The notes under the pieces: generated by a model
Told to the model about the DNA's origin: nothing
Seen by the model: only the letters and a program-made list of their open reading frames with translations
Database searches by the model: none
Origin: Olleya sp. YS
Lineage (GTDB): Bacteria > Bacteroidota > Bacteroidia > Flavobacteriales > Flavobacteriaceae
Direction of reading: 5' to 3'
DNA length: 64,000 bases
Assembly (NCBI RefSeq): GCF_029760915.1
Contig: NZ_CP121685.1
Location: 1,834,001-1,898,000 of the forward strand
Translations under genes and position numbers: made by a program
Shown here: positions 17,670-25,503 of the stretch, piece by piece
Numbering within the stretch: position 1 is the first letter of the stretch
Layout: the number at the start of each line of letters is the position of its first letter

Positions 17670-18998
17670 ATGTTTAATAATTTAAGCGAAAAGTTAGATA
17701 AAGCGTTACACGTATTAAAAGGACACGGTAGTATTACAGAAGTAAACGTTGCCGAAACCTTAAAAGAAGTACGTAGAGCACTTTTAGATGCCGATGTTAA
17801 CTTTAAAATAGCTAAAGACTTTACCAATAGAGTAAAAGAAAAAGCACTTGGTCAAAACGTATTAACGACGTTACAACCTGGACAATTAATGGTTAAAATT
17901 GTTAAGGACGAATTAACCGAATTAATGGGTGGTGATGCAGAAGGAATTAATCTGTCTGGTGCGCCAACTGTAATTTTGATGTCTGGTTTACAAGGGTCTG
18001 GTAAAACCACGTTTTCTGGTAAATTAGCTAACTTCTTAAAAAACAAAAAAACAAAAAAACCTTTATTAGTAGCTTGTGATGTGTATCGTCCAGCAGCAGT
18101 TGATCAATTACATGTTGTAGGAGATCAAATAAATGTTGAGGTTTATAGTGATAAAGGAAATACAGACCCAGTAGCCATCGCACAAGCAGGTATTGCTCAT
18201 GCCAAGCAAAATGGACATAATGTAGTGATTATAGATACAGCTGGTCGTTTAGCAGTTGATGAAGCTATGATGACCGAGATTTCTAATATCCATAAAGCTA
18301 TTCAACCACAAGAAACCTTGTTTGTTGTGGATTCTATGACAGGTCAAGATGCAGTGAATACTGCAAAAGCTTTTAATGATGTGCTTAATTTTGATGGTGT
18401 TATCTTAACCAAATTAGATGGTGATACACGTGGTGGTGCAGCAATTTCTATTAAATCTGTAGTTAATAAACCAATTAAATTTATTGGTACAGGAGAGAAA
18501 ATGGAAGCCATCGATATTTTCTATCCTTCTCGTATGGCTGACCGTATTTTAGGGATGGGAGACGTGGTGTCTTTAGTAGAACGTGCTCAAGAACAGTTTG
18601 ATGAAGAAGAAGCAAGAAAATTACAAAAGAAGATTGCTAAAAACCAATTTGGTTTTGATGACTTCTTAAAGCAAATCCAGCAAATCAAGAAAATGGGTAA
18701 TATGAAAGACCTTATTGGAATGATTCCTGGAGCTGGAAAAATGATGAAAGGTATAGATATAGATGATGATGCGTTTAAAGGTATTGAAGCTATCATCCAC
18801 TCTATGACACCAAAAGAGCGTACCAATCCCTCAATAATTGATGCGAGCAGAAAAAAGCGTATTGGTAAAGGATCTGGTACATCTGTCCAAGAAGTTAACC
18901 AGCTACTAAAACAATTTAATCAAATGAGCAAGATGATGAAGATGATGCAAGGTGGTAAAGGAAAAGCAATGATGAATGCAATGAAAAACATGAGGTAA
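17670..18998 (+). CDS. ffh: Signal recognition particle GTPase Ffh (SRP54)
   Basis: A 442-residue protein that binds signal sequences on ribosomes and, with FtsY and 4.5S RNA, delivers them to SecYEG. N domain (about 1-85), G domain with GLQGSGKTT (about 107), DTAGR (about 192) and TKLDGDTRGG (about 247), and a Met-rich M domain (about 300-442) ending in MSKMMKMMQGGKGKAMM. Normal length. The following gene is in an inverted-repeat-bounded segment. Confidence 0.98.
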   Translation: MFNNLSEKLDKALHVLKGHGSITEVNVAETLKEVRRALLDADVNFKIAKDFTNRVKEKALGQNVLTTLQPGQLMVKIVKDELTELMGGDAEGINLSGAPTVILMSGLQGSGKTTFSGKLANFLKNKKTKKPLLVACDVYRPAAVDQLHVVGDQINVEVYSDKGNTDPVAIAQAGIAHAKQNGHNVVIIDTAGRLAVDEAMMTEISNIHKAIQPQETLFVVDSMTGQDAVNTAKAFNDVLNFDGVILTKLDGDTRGGAAISIKSVVNKPIKFIGTGEKMEAIDIFYPSRMADRILGMGDVVSLVERAQEQFDEEEARKLQKKIAKNQFGFDDFLKQIQQIKKMGNMKDLIGMIPGAGKMMKGIDIDDDAFKGIEAIIHSMTPKERTNPSIIDASRKKRIGKGSGTSVQEVNQLLKQFNQMSKMMKMMQGGKGKAMMNAMKNMR

Positions 18999-19007
18999 AC
19001 AAAACTC

Positions 19008-19038
19008 AGTTTTCAGTAGCAGTCTCAGCTTTTCAGTC
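19008..19038 (+). repeat. Left imperfect inverted repeat flanking the four-helix-bundle gene
   Basis: AGTTTTCAGT followed by AGCAGT, CTCAG and CTTTTCAGT matches, in reverse complement, the sequence at 19507-19535 at about 25 of 30 positions with a single gap. It begins 10 bases after the ffh stop. Confidence 0.7.
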
Positions 19039-19103
19039 TTACTCAAAATTGCTTACTCTAACTTTAAAATAGTTAAGTTTAATAATTAGATAAATATTAT
19101 AGT

Positions 19104-19502
19104 ATGGATTTCAAAAATTTAATAGCCTACCAAAAAGCGTTTGATTTGGCTATGCAAATTTTTGAGGTTTCCAAATCATTTCCTTCAGAAGAAAAGTATT
19201 CACTTACAGATCAAGTCAGAAGAAGTTCGCGTTCAGTTTGCGCAAATATGGCTGAAGCATATAGGAAAAGGAGATATTTAAAGCATTTTATTAGTAAATT
19301 AACAGATTGTGATGGTGAAAATTCAGAAACGAATACTTGGTTAGATTTTGCTTTAAAATGCAATTATATTTCAAAAGAAGAACATGTAAAGTTGACTAAT
19401 CAATCTACAGAAATCGGAAAGCTGATAAATTACATGATAAATAATCCAGAAAAATTTGGAGTAAACATCAAAAAACAGATAAAACCAAAACCGCAAGAGT
19501 AA
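19104..19502 (+). CDS. Four-helix-bundle protein of the 23S rRNA intervening-sequence (IVS) family
   Basis: A 132-residue helical protein. The family signatures MDFKNLIAYQKA, LTDQVRRSSRSVCANMAEAY, and the ISKEE-turn followed by the last helix are all present. Relatives occur inside 23S rRNA intervening sequences and, as Avd, in diversity-generating retroelements; free-standing copies have no established role. Here it sits alone between ffh and folD with an inverted repeat on each side. No reverse transcriptase or rRNA is near. Confidence 0.9.
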   Translation: MDFKNLIAYQKAFDLAMQIFEVSKSFPSEEKYSLTDQVRRSSRSVCANMAEAYRKRRYLKHFISKLTDCDGENSETNTWLDFALKCNYISKEEHVKLTNQSTEIGKLINYMINNPEKFGVNIKKQIKPKPQE

Positions 19503-19506
19503 GAAA

Positions 19507-19535
19507 ACTGTAAACTGCAACTGCGACTGAAAACT
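19507..19535 (+). repeat. Right imperfect inverted repeat flanking the four-helix-bundle gene
   Basis: ACTGTAAACTGCAACTGC then GACTGAAAACT; the reverse complement of 19008-19038 with five differences. It starts 4 bases after the gene's stop and ends 8 bases before the folD ATG, so it also forms the folD leader. Confidence 0.7.
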
Positions 19536-19543
19536 AAATAAGA

Positions 19544-20434
19544 ATGATAATACTAGACGGAAAAAAAGTTAGTAACGACATTAAAAACGAAATCAAAGCT
19601 GAGGTTGACAAAATGAAGGCTAATAATGAAAAAGTTCCTCATTTAGCAGCAGTCATAGTAGGTAATGATGGCGCAAGTTTGACTTATGTAGGTAGTAAGG
19701 TTAGAGCTTGCGAGCGTGTTGGTTTTGAATCTACTATGGTGAGATTGTCCAATACTACTAGCGAAGTGGAGCTGTTAGATAAAATTGAAGAACTTAATAA
19801 CAACGATGATATAGATGGTTTTATCATTCAATTGCCATTACCTCCACAAATTAATACACAAAAAGTTTTAATGGCTGTGCATCCAGATAAAGATGTTGAT
19901 GGGTTTCATCCAACTAATTTTGGTAAAATGGCATTAGATATGTCCACTTTTATTCCTGCTACTCCATTTGGGATTTTAGAATTATTAGATAGATATGATG
20001 TTGATACTAAAGGTAAGCATACAGTTGTGATTGGACGTTCGCATATTGTAGGTCGTCCTATGAGTATTTTGATGGGTCGTAAAGGATTTCCTGGAAATTC
20101 TACAGTTACATTAACCCATAGTCACACTAAAAATATCACGCAAATTACAAGTCAGGCAGATATTATAATTTCTGCGTTGGGTGTTCCAAACTTTTTAAAA
20201 GCAGAGATGGTTAAAGACGATGCAGTTATAATTGATGTTGGAATAACACGTGTACCTGATGACTCTACAGAAAAAGGATATCGTATTACTGGTGATGTAG
20301 ATTTTGAAAATGTAAGTAAAAAAGCTAGTCATATTACTCCTGTTCCTGGTGGAGTTGGACCAATGACCATCGCGATGCTACTTAAAAATACATTATTAGC
20401 AAGAGAACGTCACAGAAAAGGATATAAAGAATAA
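19544..20434 (+). CDS. folD: Bifunctional methylenetetrahydrofolate dehydrogenase/cyclohydrolase
   Basis: A 296-residue cytoplasmic enzyme of one-carbon metabolism (5,10-methylene-THF to 10-formyl-THF, NADP-linked). It shows Y-GSK-RAC--VG, GFIIQLPLPPQI, PDKDVDGFHPTN, the nucleotide-binding GRSHIVGRPMSILM and the C-terminal TPVPGGVGPMTIAMLL. Length is normal. No own promoter is obvious; it may be read from ffh through the inserted four-helix-bundle segment. Confidence 0.98.
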   Translation: MIILDGKKVSNDIKNEIKAEVDKMKANNEKVPHLAAVIVGNDGASLTYVGSKVRACERVGFESTMVRLSNTTSEVELLDKIEELNNNDDIDGFIIQLPLPPQINTQKVLMAVHPDKDVDGFHPTNFGKMALDMSTFIPATPFGILELLDRYDVDTKGKHTVVIGRSHIVGRPMSILMGRKGFPGNSTVTLTHSHTKNITQITSQADIIISALGVPNFLKAEMVKDDAVIIDVGITRVPDDSTEKGYRITGDVDFENVSKKASHITPVPGGVGPMTIAMLLKNTLLARERHRKGYKE

Positions 20435-20457
20435 ATACAATTTAATTACTTATTTTT

Positions 20458-20489
20458 AAAACCTGAAACTTATCGTTTCAGGTTTTTTT
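20458..20489 (+). terminator. Intrinsic terminator after folD, abutting the next start codon
   Basis: Perfect 12-bp stem AAAACCTGAAAC (20458-20469) / GTTTCAGGTTTT (20475-20486). Its T-run is directly followed by the ATG at 20490. Confidence 0.9.
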
Positions 20490-21203
20490 ATGCAGATATT
20501 ATCAAGAGTTCAATTTGGAAGCTTAGAGCATGTGTTGCCTGTTATTTTGGCTATTGTTTTTTGTGTTTTGTTGTTTAATTATGCCAAATCAAAATCTGAA
20601 ACAACCAAGCGTTTAATTTTTAAATATTTAGGTGTTTTTGTTTCGGGATTTATAGTTGTATTTCATATCTATCAAATAGGTTTTGGGACTTATAATTTTA
20701 AGACCGATTTACCCTTATTCTTATGTAGTTTTATTGCACTGTTTATATGGGTTTTCACAATCACTCAAAAATATATTCTTTTTGAAATTTTACTATTTTG
20801 GATTATTGCTGGAACGTCTCAAGGTGTGATTACACCAGATATTTCAATAGGATTTCCAAATTTTGAATACTTCAGATACTGGGTGGTTCACCTTGGGTTA
20901 TTAACAATTATCGTTTATGCAATTGCAGTTTTAAAAATGACACCGACAATAAAAAGTGTATTTAAATCTTTTTTCACGTTACAAATATATGTAGTAATTA
21001 TATTGGCTATTAATTATAGTTTAGGAACTAATTATTCTTATTTAAATAGCAAACCTATTTCAGGTTCAGTTTTAGATTATTTGGGAGATTGGCCTTATTA
21101 TATTATAGTAGTTCAGTTGATTTTGATACCGCTTTTTTTACTAATTTATTTTCCGTTTTATTTAGTCAAAAAAAAGAGTCTCAATACTATTGAAACTCTT
21201 TAA
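20490..21203 (+). CDS. TIGR02206-type (YwaF-like) integral membrane protein
   Basis: A 237-residue protein with about six or seven TM helices and the pattern FGSLEHVLPV near the N-terminus, DLPLFLCSFIAL in the middle and LGDWPYYIIVVQLILIPLF at the end, as in the uncharacterised YwaF-type membrane family. Function unknown. The ATG lies at the very end of the folD terminator, so no leader is available unless transcription reads through. Its 3' end overlaps a bidirectional terminator. Confidence 0.8.
   Translation: MQILSRVQFGSLEHVLPVILAIVFCVLLFNYAKSKSETTKRLIFKYLGVFVSGFIVVFHIYQIGFGTYNFKTDLPLFLCSFIALFIWVFTITQKYILFEILLFWIIAGTSQGVITPDISIGFPNFEYFRYWVVHLGLLTIIVYAIAVLKMTPTIKSVFKSFFTLQIYVVIILAINYSLGTNYSYLNSKPISGSVLDYLGDWPYYIIVVQLILIPLFLLIYFPFYLVKKKSLNTIETL
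21173..21202. terminator. Bidirectional terminator in the convergent 3' ends
   Basis: AAAGAGT-c-TCAAT / ATTGA-a-ACTCTTT around a three-base loop, with A- and T-runs on the two sides. It lies within the last codons of the YwaF-like gene and serves the leftward gene ending at 21224. Confidence 0.75.
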
Positions 21204-21223
21204 ATTATTCTTTTTAAATGTTA

Positions 21224-21412
21224 TTAAGAATCTGCAGGTTGGTCTTTTCTGTATTTCAACATAGATACACCAGCTATAAAAAACACACCACCTAAAATGG
21301 TTAGTGCCCAAGGATTTAGTGATGTCATATCGTTTCCAAAGACACCTAATACACCTAGTGTTAATGCAATCATTCCACCTATTGTTAGGATAAGCGCTAA
21401 AATTTTAATCAT
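21224..21412 (-). CDS. Small two-helix membrane protein
   Basis: A 62-residue protein with two hydrophobic segments (about 4-24 and 33-51) joined by a short Asn/Asp-containing loop and a charged C-terminus (KYRKDQPADS). I recognise no family function. It lies 62 bases downstream of the VOC gene. Confidence 0.7.
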   Translation of the reverse strand: MIKILALILTIGGMIALTLGVLGVFGNDMTSLNPWALTILGGVFFIAGVSMLKYRKDQPADS

Positions 21413-21474
21413 AGTCTTAAAAAAAATTAGTTAGTAGTTATAAAAATAAACAATTTTTAATTAATGGTTTAAAA

Positions 21475-21897
21475 TTACTTGGCAAACAATTGTGACTGAT
21501 CTTTAAAGGCTTTAAACTCTAATGCATTGCCTGCTGGATCATTAAAAAACATGGTTTTCTGCTCACCAACCAAACCTTCAAATCTAATATAAGGTTCTAT
21601 GATAAAGTTGATGTTTTTAGATTTTAAATGGGTTTCAAAATTTGTGAAAGTCTCCCAATCTAAAACCACTCCGTAATGTGGTACAGGGACGTGTTTTCCA
21701 TCTACTTCATTTGCTGCTTTATCTTCAATAGATTGTGCTTTGTTATGAATGACTAACTGGTGCCCAAAAAAATTAAAGTCAACCCAGTGATCACTACTTC
21801 GTCCTTCTTCGCAGTTTAAAATATCTCTATAAAATATGCGACACTCTTCTAAATTATGAACAGGAATTGCTACATGAAAAGGTGATAGTTTACTCAT
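21475..21897 (-). CDS. VOC (glyoxalase/dioxygenase) superfamily protein
   Basis: A 140-residue protein with paired beta-alpha-beta-beta-beta modules. Candidate metal ligands are His8 (PFHVAIPV), His in the VPHYGVVL segment, and Glu in GNALEFKAF near the end, which fits a metal-dependent VOC enzyme. The substrate is not readable. It follows the DUF4440 protein by 14 bases. Confidence 0.85.
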   Translation of the reverse strand: MSKLSPFHVAIPVHNLEECRIFYRDILNCEEGRSSDHWVDFNFFGHQLVIHNKAQSIEDKAANEVDGKHVPVPHYGVVLDWETFTNFETHLKSKNINFIIEPYIRFEGLVGEQKTMFFNDPAGNALEFKAFKDQSQLFAK

Positions 21898-21911
21898 TAT
21901 TGTATTTATTA

Positions 21912-22859
21912 TTAGTTTACTTTATTCCAAATATCTAGAAATATTTTCCAATCATCTCCTGTTTTTTTCCAAACTATAACATATTTTCCTTTCCAAGATA
22001 CTTCTTCATTTTCTTGAGTTCTTGTTTTTCCTTCATAATAACCATAATCGTAAGCATAGTTCCCTTCAACTTTAATCTCTGTTGGAGTTACTTTGTGTGA
22101 TATAATTTTGACACCTTCAGGTAGCATCCAATATTTTTTAATGGATTCTTTGCTAGAAATAATATTAATATTGTTAGGGAAAATTTTACCGTCATCCGTA
22201 TATTTATTAGCTAAAGCATCTATATCGCCTTCCATATAAGCTTTAGAAAACGCTATTGTGTTTTCTTTAATGATATCAATATCAGATTTGGTTTTATCTG
22301 CTCTTTTACATTCAATTTTCCAAGTAGGATATACCGTTTTTTCAGTTTTGTCAACCCATTCACCAATCCACTTATATCCAGAAGAATTTATATCATAAAA
22401 AGTAAGTCTGTAGAATCCTTCCATTCCATTTGGTGCTTTTTGCTTGCGATATAAAACTATCTTGTTGTCTTCAGTTTTATTCCCTTCCCAAGTAGAAAGT
22501 GTTGTTGTTGGGTTTTTTGAGGAATAATAATGGACATACCATTTACTACTATCTGCAATGTACTGTCTAATACTTCCTGAATGTGCACCATCTTCTTTTA
22601 AGGTTTCGTCTTGGACAGCATTACCATTCATTATATACTTCCAATTCCAAACCATATTTTGTGACTCAGCCCAACTACCATCTTTATTTCTTGCAGTAGA
22701 TTTACAATTGCATGAACCTATTAAAGGTTGAAAATCTTTTATTTGTTTCGGAGCATCAGGATGTGCTTTTCCATATGGGAAATCTGTCGAAGGTTCATTT
22801 TCTGTTTGTGAGTATGCAGAAAGGCTTAGACATAAAAACAATATGAGAGGATATTTCAT
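21912..22859 (-). CDS. Secreted two-domain protein: DUF1579-like plus DUF4440/SnoaL-like
   Basis: A 315-residue protein with a Sec signal peptide (cut near SAYSQ). Residues about 42-185 (LIGSCNCKSTARNKDG, WNWKYIMNG, WIGEWVDK) resemble the DUF1579 group; residues about 195-312 (AFSKAYMEGDIDALANKYTDDG to WKIFLDIWNK) are an NTF2-fold DUF4440 domain. Function unknown. It is 64 bases downstream of rluF, so it may be a separate unit with the VOC gene. Confidence 0.8.
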   Translation of the reverse strand: MKYPLILFLCLSLSAYSQTENEPSTDFPYGKAHPDAPKQIKDFQPLIGSCNCKSTARNKDGSWAESQNMVWNWKYIMNGNAVQDETLKEDGAHSGSIRQYIADSSKWYVHYYSSKNPTTTLSTWEGNKTEDNKIVLYRKQKAPNGMEGFYRLTFYDINSSGYKWIGEWVDKTEKTVYPTWKIECKRADKTKSDIDIIKENTIAFSKAYMEGDIDALANKYTDDGKIFPNNINIISSKESIKKYWMLPEGVKIISHKVTPTEIKVEGNYAYDYGYYEGKTRTQENEEVSWKGKYVIVWKKTGDDWKIFLDIWNKVN

Positions 22860-22923
22860 AATTAGTTGGTTTGTAATAAAAATACTTATGAAATATGTAA
22901 TTTATAGGAAGATTAAGATTTAA

Positions 22924-23682
22924 TTAACGTCTTTTTTTAGTTTGTCTTTCCTCATAAGTTTTTGTAGAATCCTCCAATAATAAGTTTAATGTTTTCAATT
23001 CAGTATCTGTAAATTCTCGGTATTTGCCAATAGGTACATCCAACTTTATATTCATGATACGTACTCGTTTTAAGGACGTCACTTCATAAGTTAAATATTC
23101 GCACATACGTCTAATTTGCCTGTTTAAACCTTGCGTTAGTATTATACTAAAGGTATGAGAATCTATCTTTTTAACCGAACATTTCTTTGTGGTTTTGCCT
23201 AAATCTTCTAAATAAATTCCTCCAGACATTCTTTTAATAAAGGTTTGAGAAATTGGTTTATCTACTGTGACAATATATTCTTTTTCGTGATTATTACTAG
23301 CTCTTAATATTTTATTGACTATATCACCATCGTCCGTTAAAAAAATTAAACCTTCACTAGGTTTATCTAAGCGTCCAATCGGGAAAATGCGTTTTGGGTA
23401 ATTTATAAAGTCAATAATATTATCTTTTTCTACACTGGTATCTGTTGTGCAGACAATGCCTACAGGTTTATTAAAGGCTAAATAAACAGGTTTTTCAGTG
23501 TTGTTTTTAATGATTTCTCCATCAACTGCAACAATATCTGTTGGGCTTACTTTAGTACCCATTTCTGGTATAACACCATTAATAGTAACACGTCCAGCTT
23601 CAATGAGTTTATCCCCTTCACGTCGCGAGCAGTATCCAGCTTCACTTAGATATTTGTTAAGTCGTGTTAGTTTAGTTTCCAA
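22924..23682 (-). CDS. rluF: 23S rRNA pseudouridine synthase, RluF type
   Basis: A 252-residue enzyme (E. coli RluF modifies U2604). N-terminal S4 domain ([23 protein letters not shown]), then the catalytic domain with [20 protein letters not shown] (catalytic Asp in GRLD) and [13 protein letters not shown]. The only in-frame start that keeps the S4 domain is TTG at 23682, since a stop lies nine bases upstream. It begins 6 bases after the hydrolase stop, suggesting coupled translation. Confidence 0.92.
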   Translation of the reverse strand: METKLTRLNKYLSEAGYCSRREGDKLIEAGRVTINGVIPEMGTKVSPTDIVAVDGEIIKNNTEKPVYLAFNKPVGIVCTTDTSVEKDNIIDFINYPKRIFPIGRLDKPSEGLIFLTDDGDIVNKILRASNNHEKEYIVTVDKPISQTFIKRMSGGIYLEDLGKTTKKCSVKKIDSHTFSIILTQGLNRQIRRMCEYLTYEVTSLKRVRIMNIKLDVPIGKYREFTDTELKTLNLLLEDSTKTYEERQTKKRR

Positions 23683-23688
23683 AATAAG

Positions 23689-24528
23689 TTAAGATTTAAT
23701 AAAATTAATAACTGCCTCGTTTACACTATTATCACGTAAACCATGTCCAAACCCTTCAGTAGTTATTAACGTTGAATTTTTAAAATTAGAACTAATCAAT
23801 TTTGCTTCATCATATTTAATGACCTCATCATGTTTGTCGTGTATTATCAATCCTTCAACATTTATTTTTGAAGCAAATTTAGCTGATGAAAAATGTGAAG
23901 GTTCATAATTAAACCGATCAAAAACCAATTGGTTTAATCCGTTTTCAATCCTTCTATTATAACCTAGCATGTTTACATAGTTTTTAAACACATTGGTAAA
24001 CTCTGAAGGTGCACCTAATAAAGCTAGTTTTTTTAAAGCTTGATGTTGATAGTTATGCTGAAAAAATACTGAAGCCATTCCGCCAACAGAGTGCCCAACA
24101 ATAGTATTAGGTTGGTAATGGTTAGCAACAACATTAATAAACTCAGAGTATAATATGGCGTTAAATTGTTTTCCACCAGATTTACCGTGTGCAGGACCAT
24201 CTAATGCAACAATATTATAATCTTGAGCTTGTAACGTTTTAATTAGTTTTTTCCATCTAAAACTATTGCTTTCCCATCCATGAGCAAATAAAACAGTCTC
24301 TTTAGAACCTTCCCAGAGATAGGTTTGTATGTCTAAGTTATTATAACTTAAAGTATGTTGCTTTGCAGTATCCAAAAATTGTTCTTGTTTTAGATTAAGA
24401 CGACCCTGTCTTGGCGTAGCAAATAAATCAAGTGCTTTTACACTGGCATATTTAGGGGCTACGTAGCTAACCATATTTAAGGAACTACCTATAATTTTTG
24501 GTACTGCTTTAGCAATGACTTTTTTCAT
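23689..24528 (-). CDS. Alpha/beta hydrolase
   Basis: A 279-residue serine-hydrolase fold. The oxyanion strand reads LFAHGWESNSFRW, then ALDGPAHGKSGG, the nucleophile elbow GHSVGG (about residue 142), an Asp candidate in HDKHDEVI and the catalytic His in GFGHGLRDN. Substrate unknown. It is fourth in a tight leftward run (HerA-like, lipoprotein, cupin, hydrolase, rluF) with spacings of 42 bases or less. Confidence 0.9.
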   Translation of the reverse strand: MKKVIAKAVPKIIGSSLNMVSYVAPKYASVKALDLFATPRQGRLNLKQEQFLDTAKQHTLSYNNLDIQTYLWEGSKETVLFAHGWESNSFRWKKLIKTLQAQDYNIVALDGPAHGKSGGKQFNAILYSEFINVVANHYQPNTIVGHSVGGMASVFFQHNYQHQALKKLALLGAPSEFTNVFKNYVNMLGYNRRIENGLNQLVFDRFNYEPSHFSSAKFASKINVEGLIIHDKHDEVIKYDEAKLISSNFKNSTLITTEGFGHGLRDNSVNEAVINFIKS

Positions 24529-24533
24529 TTTAT

Positions 24534-24899
24534 TTATTGGTCTTCTCGGTTAACTAAATCCATAGAAAATGCAGGTGTGCATATTGCTATATACTCGCAA
24601 GCTACGGTAAAAGGATTAGAGTATTGTACTCTCGTGTTTTTTTCAATTTTAATAGATTGTCCTGCTTCTAAAACAATTAATTCATCGTCTATTATAAATT
24701 GTTTTTTGCCTTTAATAATATACGTGTATTCGTCAAATTCTGGAGTTTGAAATGGTTCGCTCCATCCAGCAGGTGCAACCATATGTGCTATGCTGATATC
24801 TTTATTGCCATCTGTAGCTAGACCGAAATGTTCTTCTATTAGTTTTCCATCGGTTGTTGGCACAATGAATGGGTTGTTTTGTACTTGATATTTTTTCAT
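24534..24899 (-). CDS. Cupin-domain protein
   Basis: A 121-residue small barrel with FQTPEFDEYTYIIKGKKQFIIDDELIVLEAGQSI split over the two cupin motifs, and a HMVAPAGWSEPF lead-in. The ATG at 24899 is preferred; an in-frame TTG 21 bases upstream would overlap the preceding lipoprotein gene. Ligand and reaction are unknown. Confidence 0.82.
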   Translation of the reverse strand: MKKYQVQNNPFIVPTTDGKLIEEHFGLATDGNKDISIAHMVAPAGWSEPFQTPEFDEYTYIIKGKKQFIIDDELIVLEAGQSIKIEKNTRVQYSNPFTVACEYIAICTPAFSMDLVNREDQ

Positions 24900-24909
24900 G
24901 TTTTTTAAT

Positions 24910-25461
24910 TTACCATCCAACCATAAAATGTTTAATCTTGGCTGTATCTGGTATATTTGCTTCTTCTATTGTTTTAGTAATATCAAATCTAAATTCTGCA
25001 GGCAATTCATTTTTATCTATTAAAAAGAATATATCGCTATCTTTTACAAAAACTGAAATGCTTCTAAAAGAATTTTGAATTCTGGTAATAGTATATTTTG
25101 ATTTAATATCTCCAAAAGTACTAGTGTTACTAATACCGTTTTCCGTTTTGTATCTAGGGTCTTTTATTTTTATACTAGATATCGTTGCAGTAGAATCTAG
25201 AGCTTGATTGGGTGTTAAACTTAGTAAGTGTTTTCCGCCTTTCTCATAAATATTTATAGTGTTTAATGTACCTGTAAACTCGTCTCCTGCAATAGGACTA
25301 ATTATAGAGTCTTTTGCAAAAATGATTTTTAAATCTTTAACTTCTGTCGAGTCTGTTAATAGTCCAATATTTTGATTTTGAACTAAAAATGGATCAATCT
25401 CTGTTTTGCAAGAAGTAAATGTTATTGCTATAATACTAAGGGCTAATAGTGTTTTTTTCAT
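24910..25461 (-). CDS. Hypothetical lipoprotein
   Basis: A 183-residue protein starting MKKTLLALSIIAITFTSC, a signal peptide with lipobox (Cys18). The rest is a mix of beta-strand-like segments and ends in HFMVGW; I recognise no domain. It starts 42 bases after the HerA-like gene and ends 10 bases before the cupin ATG. Confidence 0.8.
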   Translation of the reverse strand: MKKTLLALSIIAITFTSCKTEIDPFLVQNQNIGLLTDSTEVKDLKIIFAKDSIISPIAGDEFTGTLNTINIYEKGGKHLLSLTPNQALDSTATISSIKIKDPRYKTENGISNTSTFGDIKSKYTITRIQNSFRSISVFVKDSDIFFLIDKNELPAEFRFDITKTIEEANIPDTAKIKHFMVGW

Positions 25462-25503
25462 CAAAAATTATTTAGTTTATTGTTTTACACCAGAAAGTGT
25501 AAT

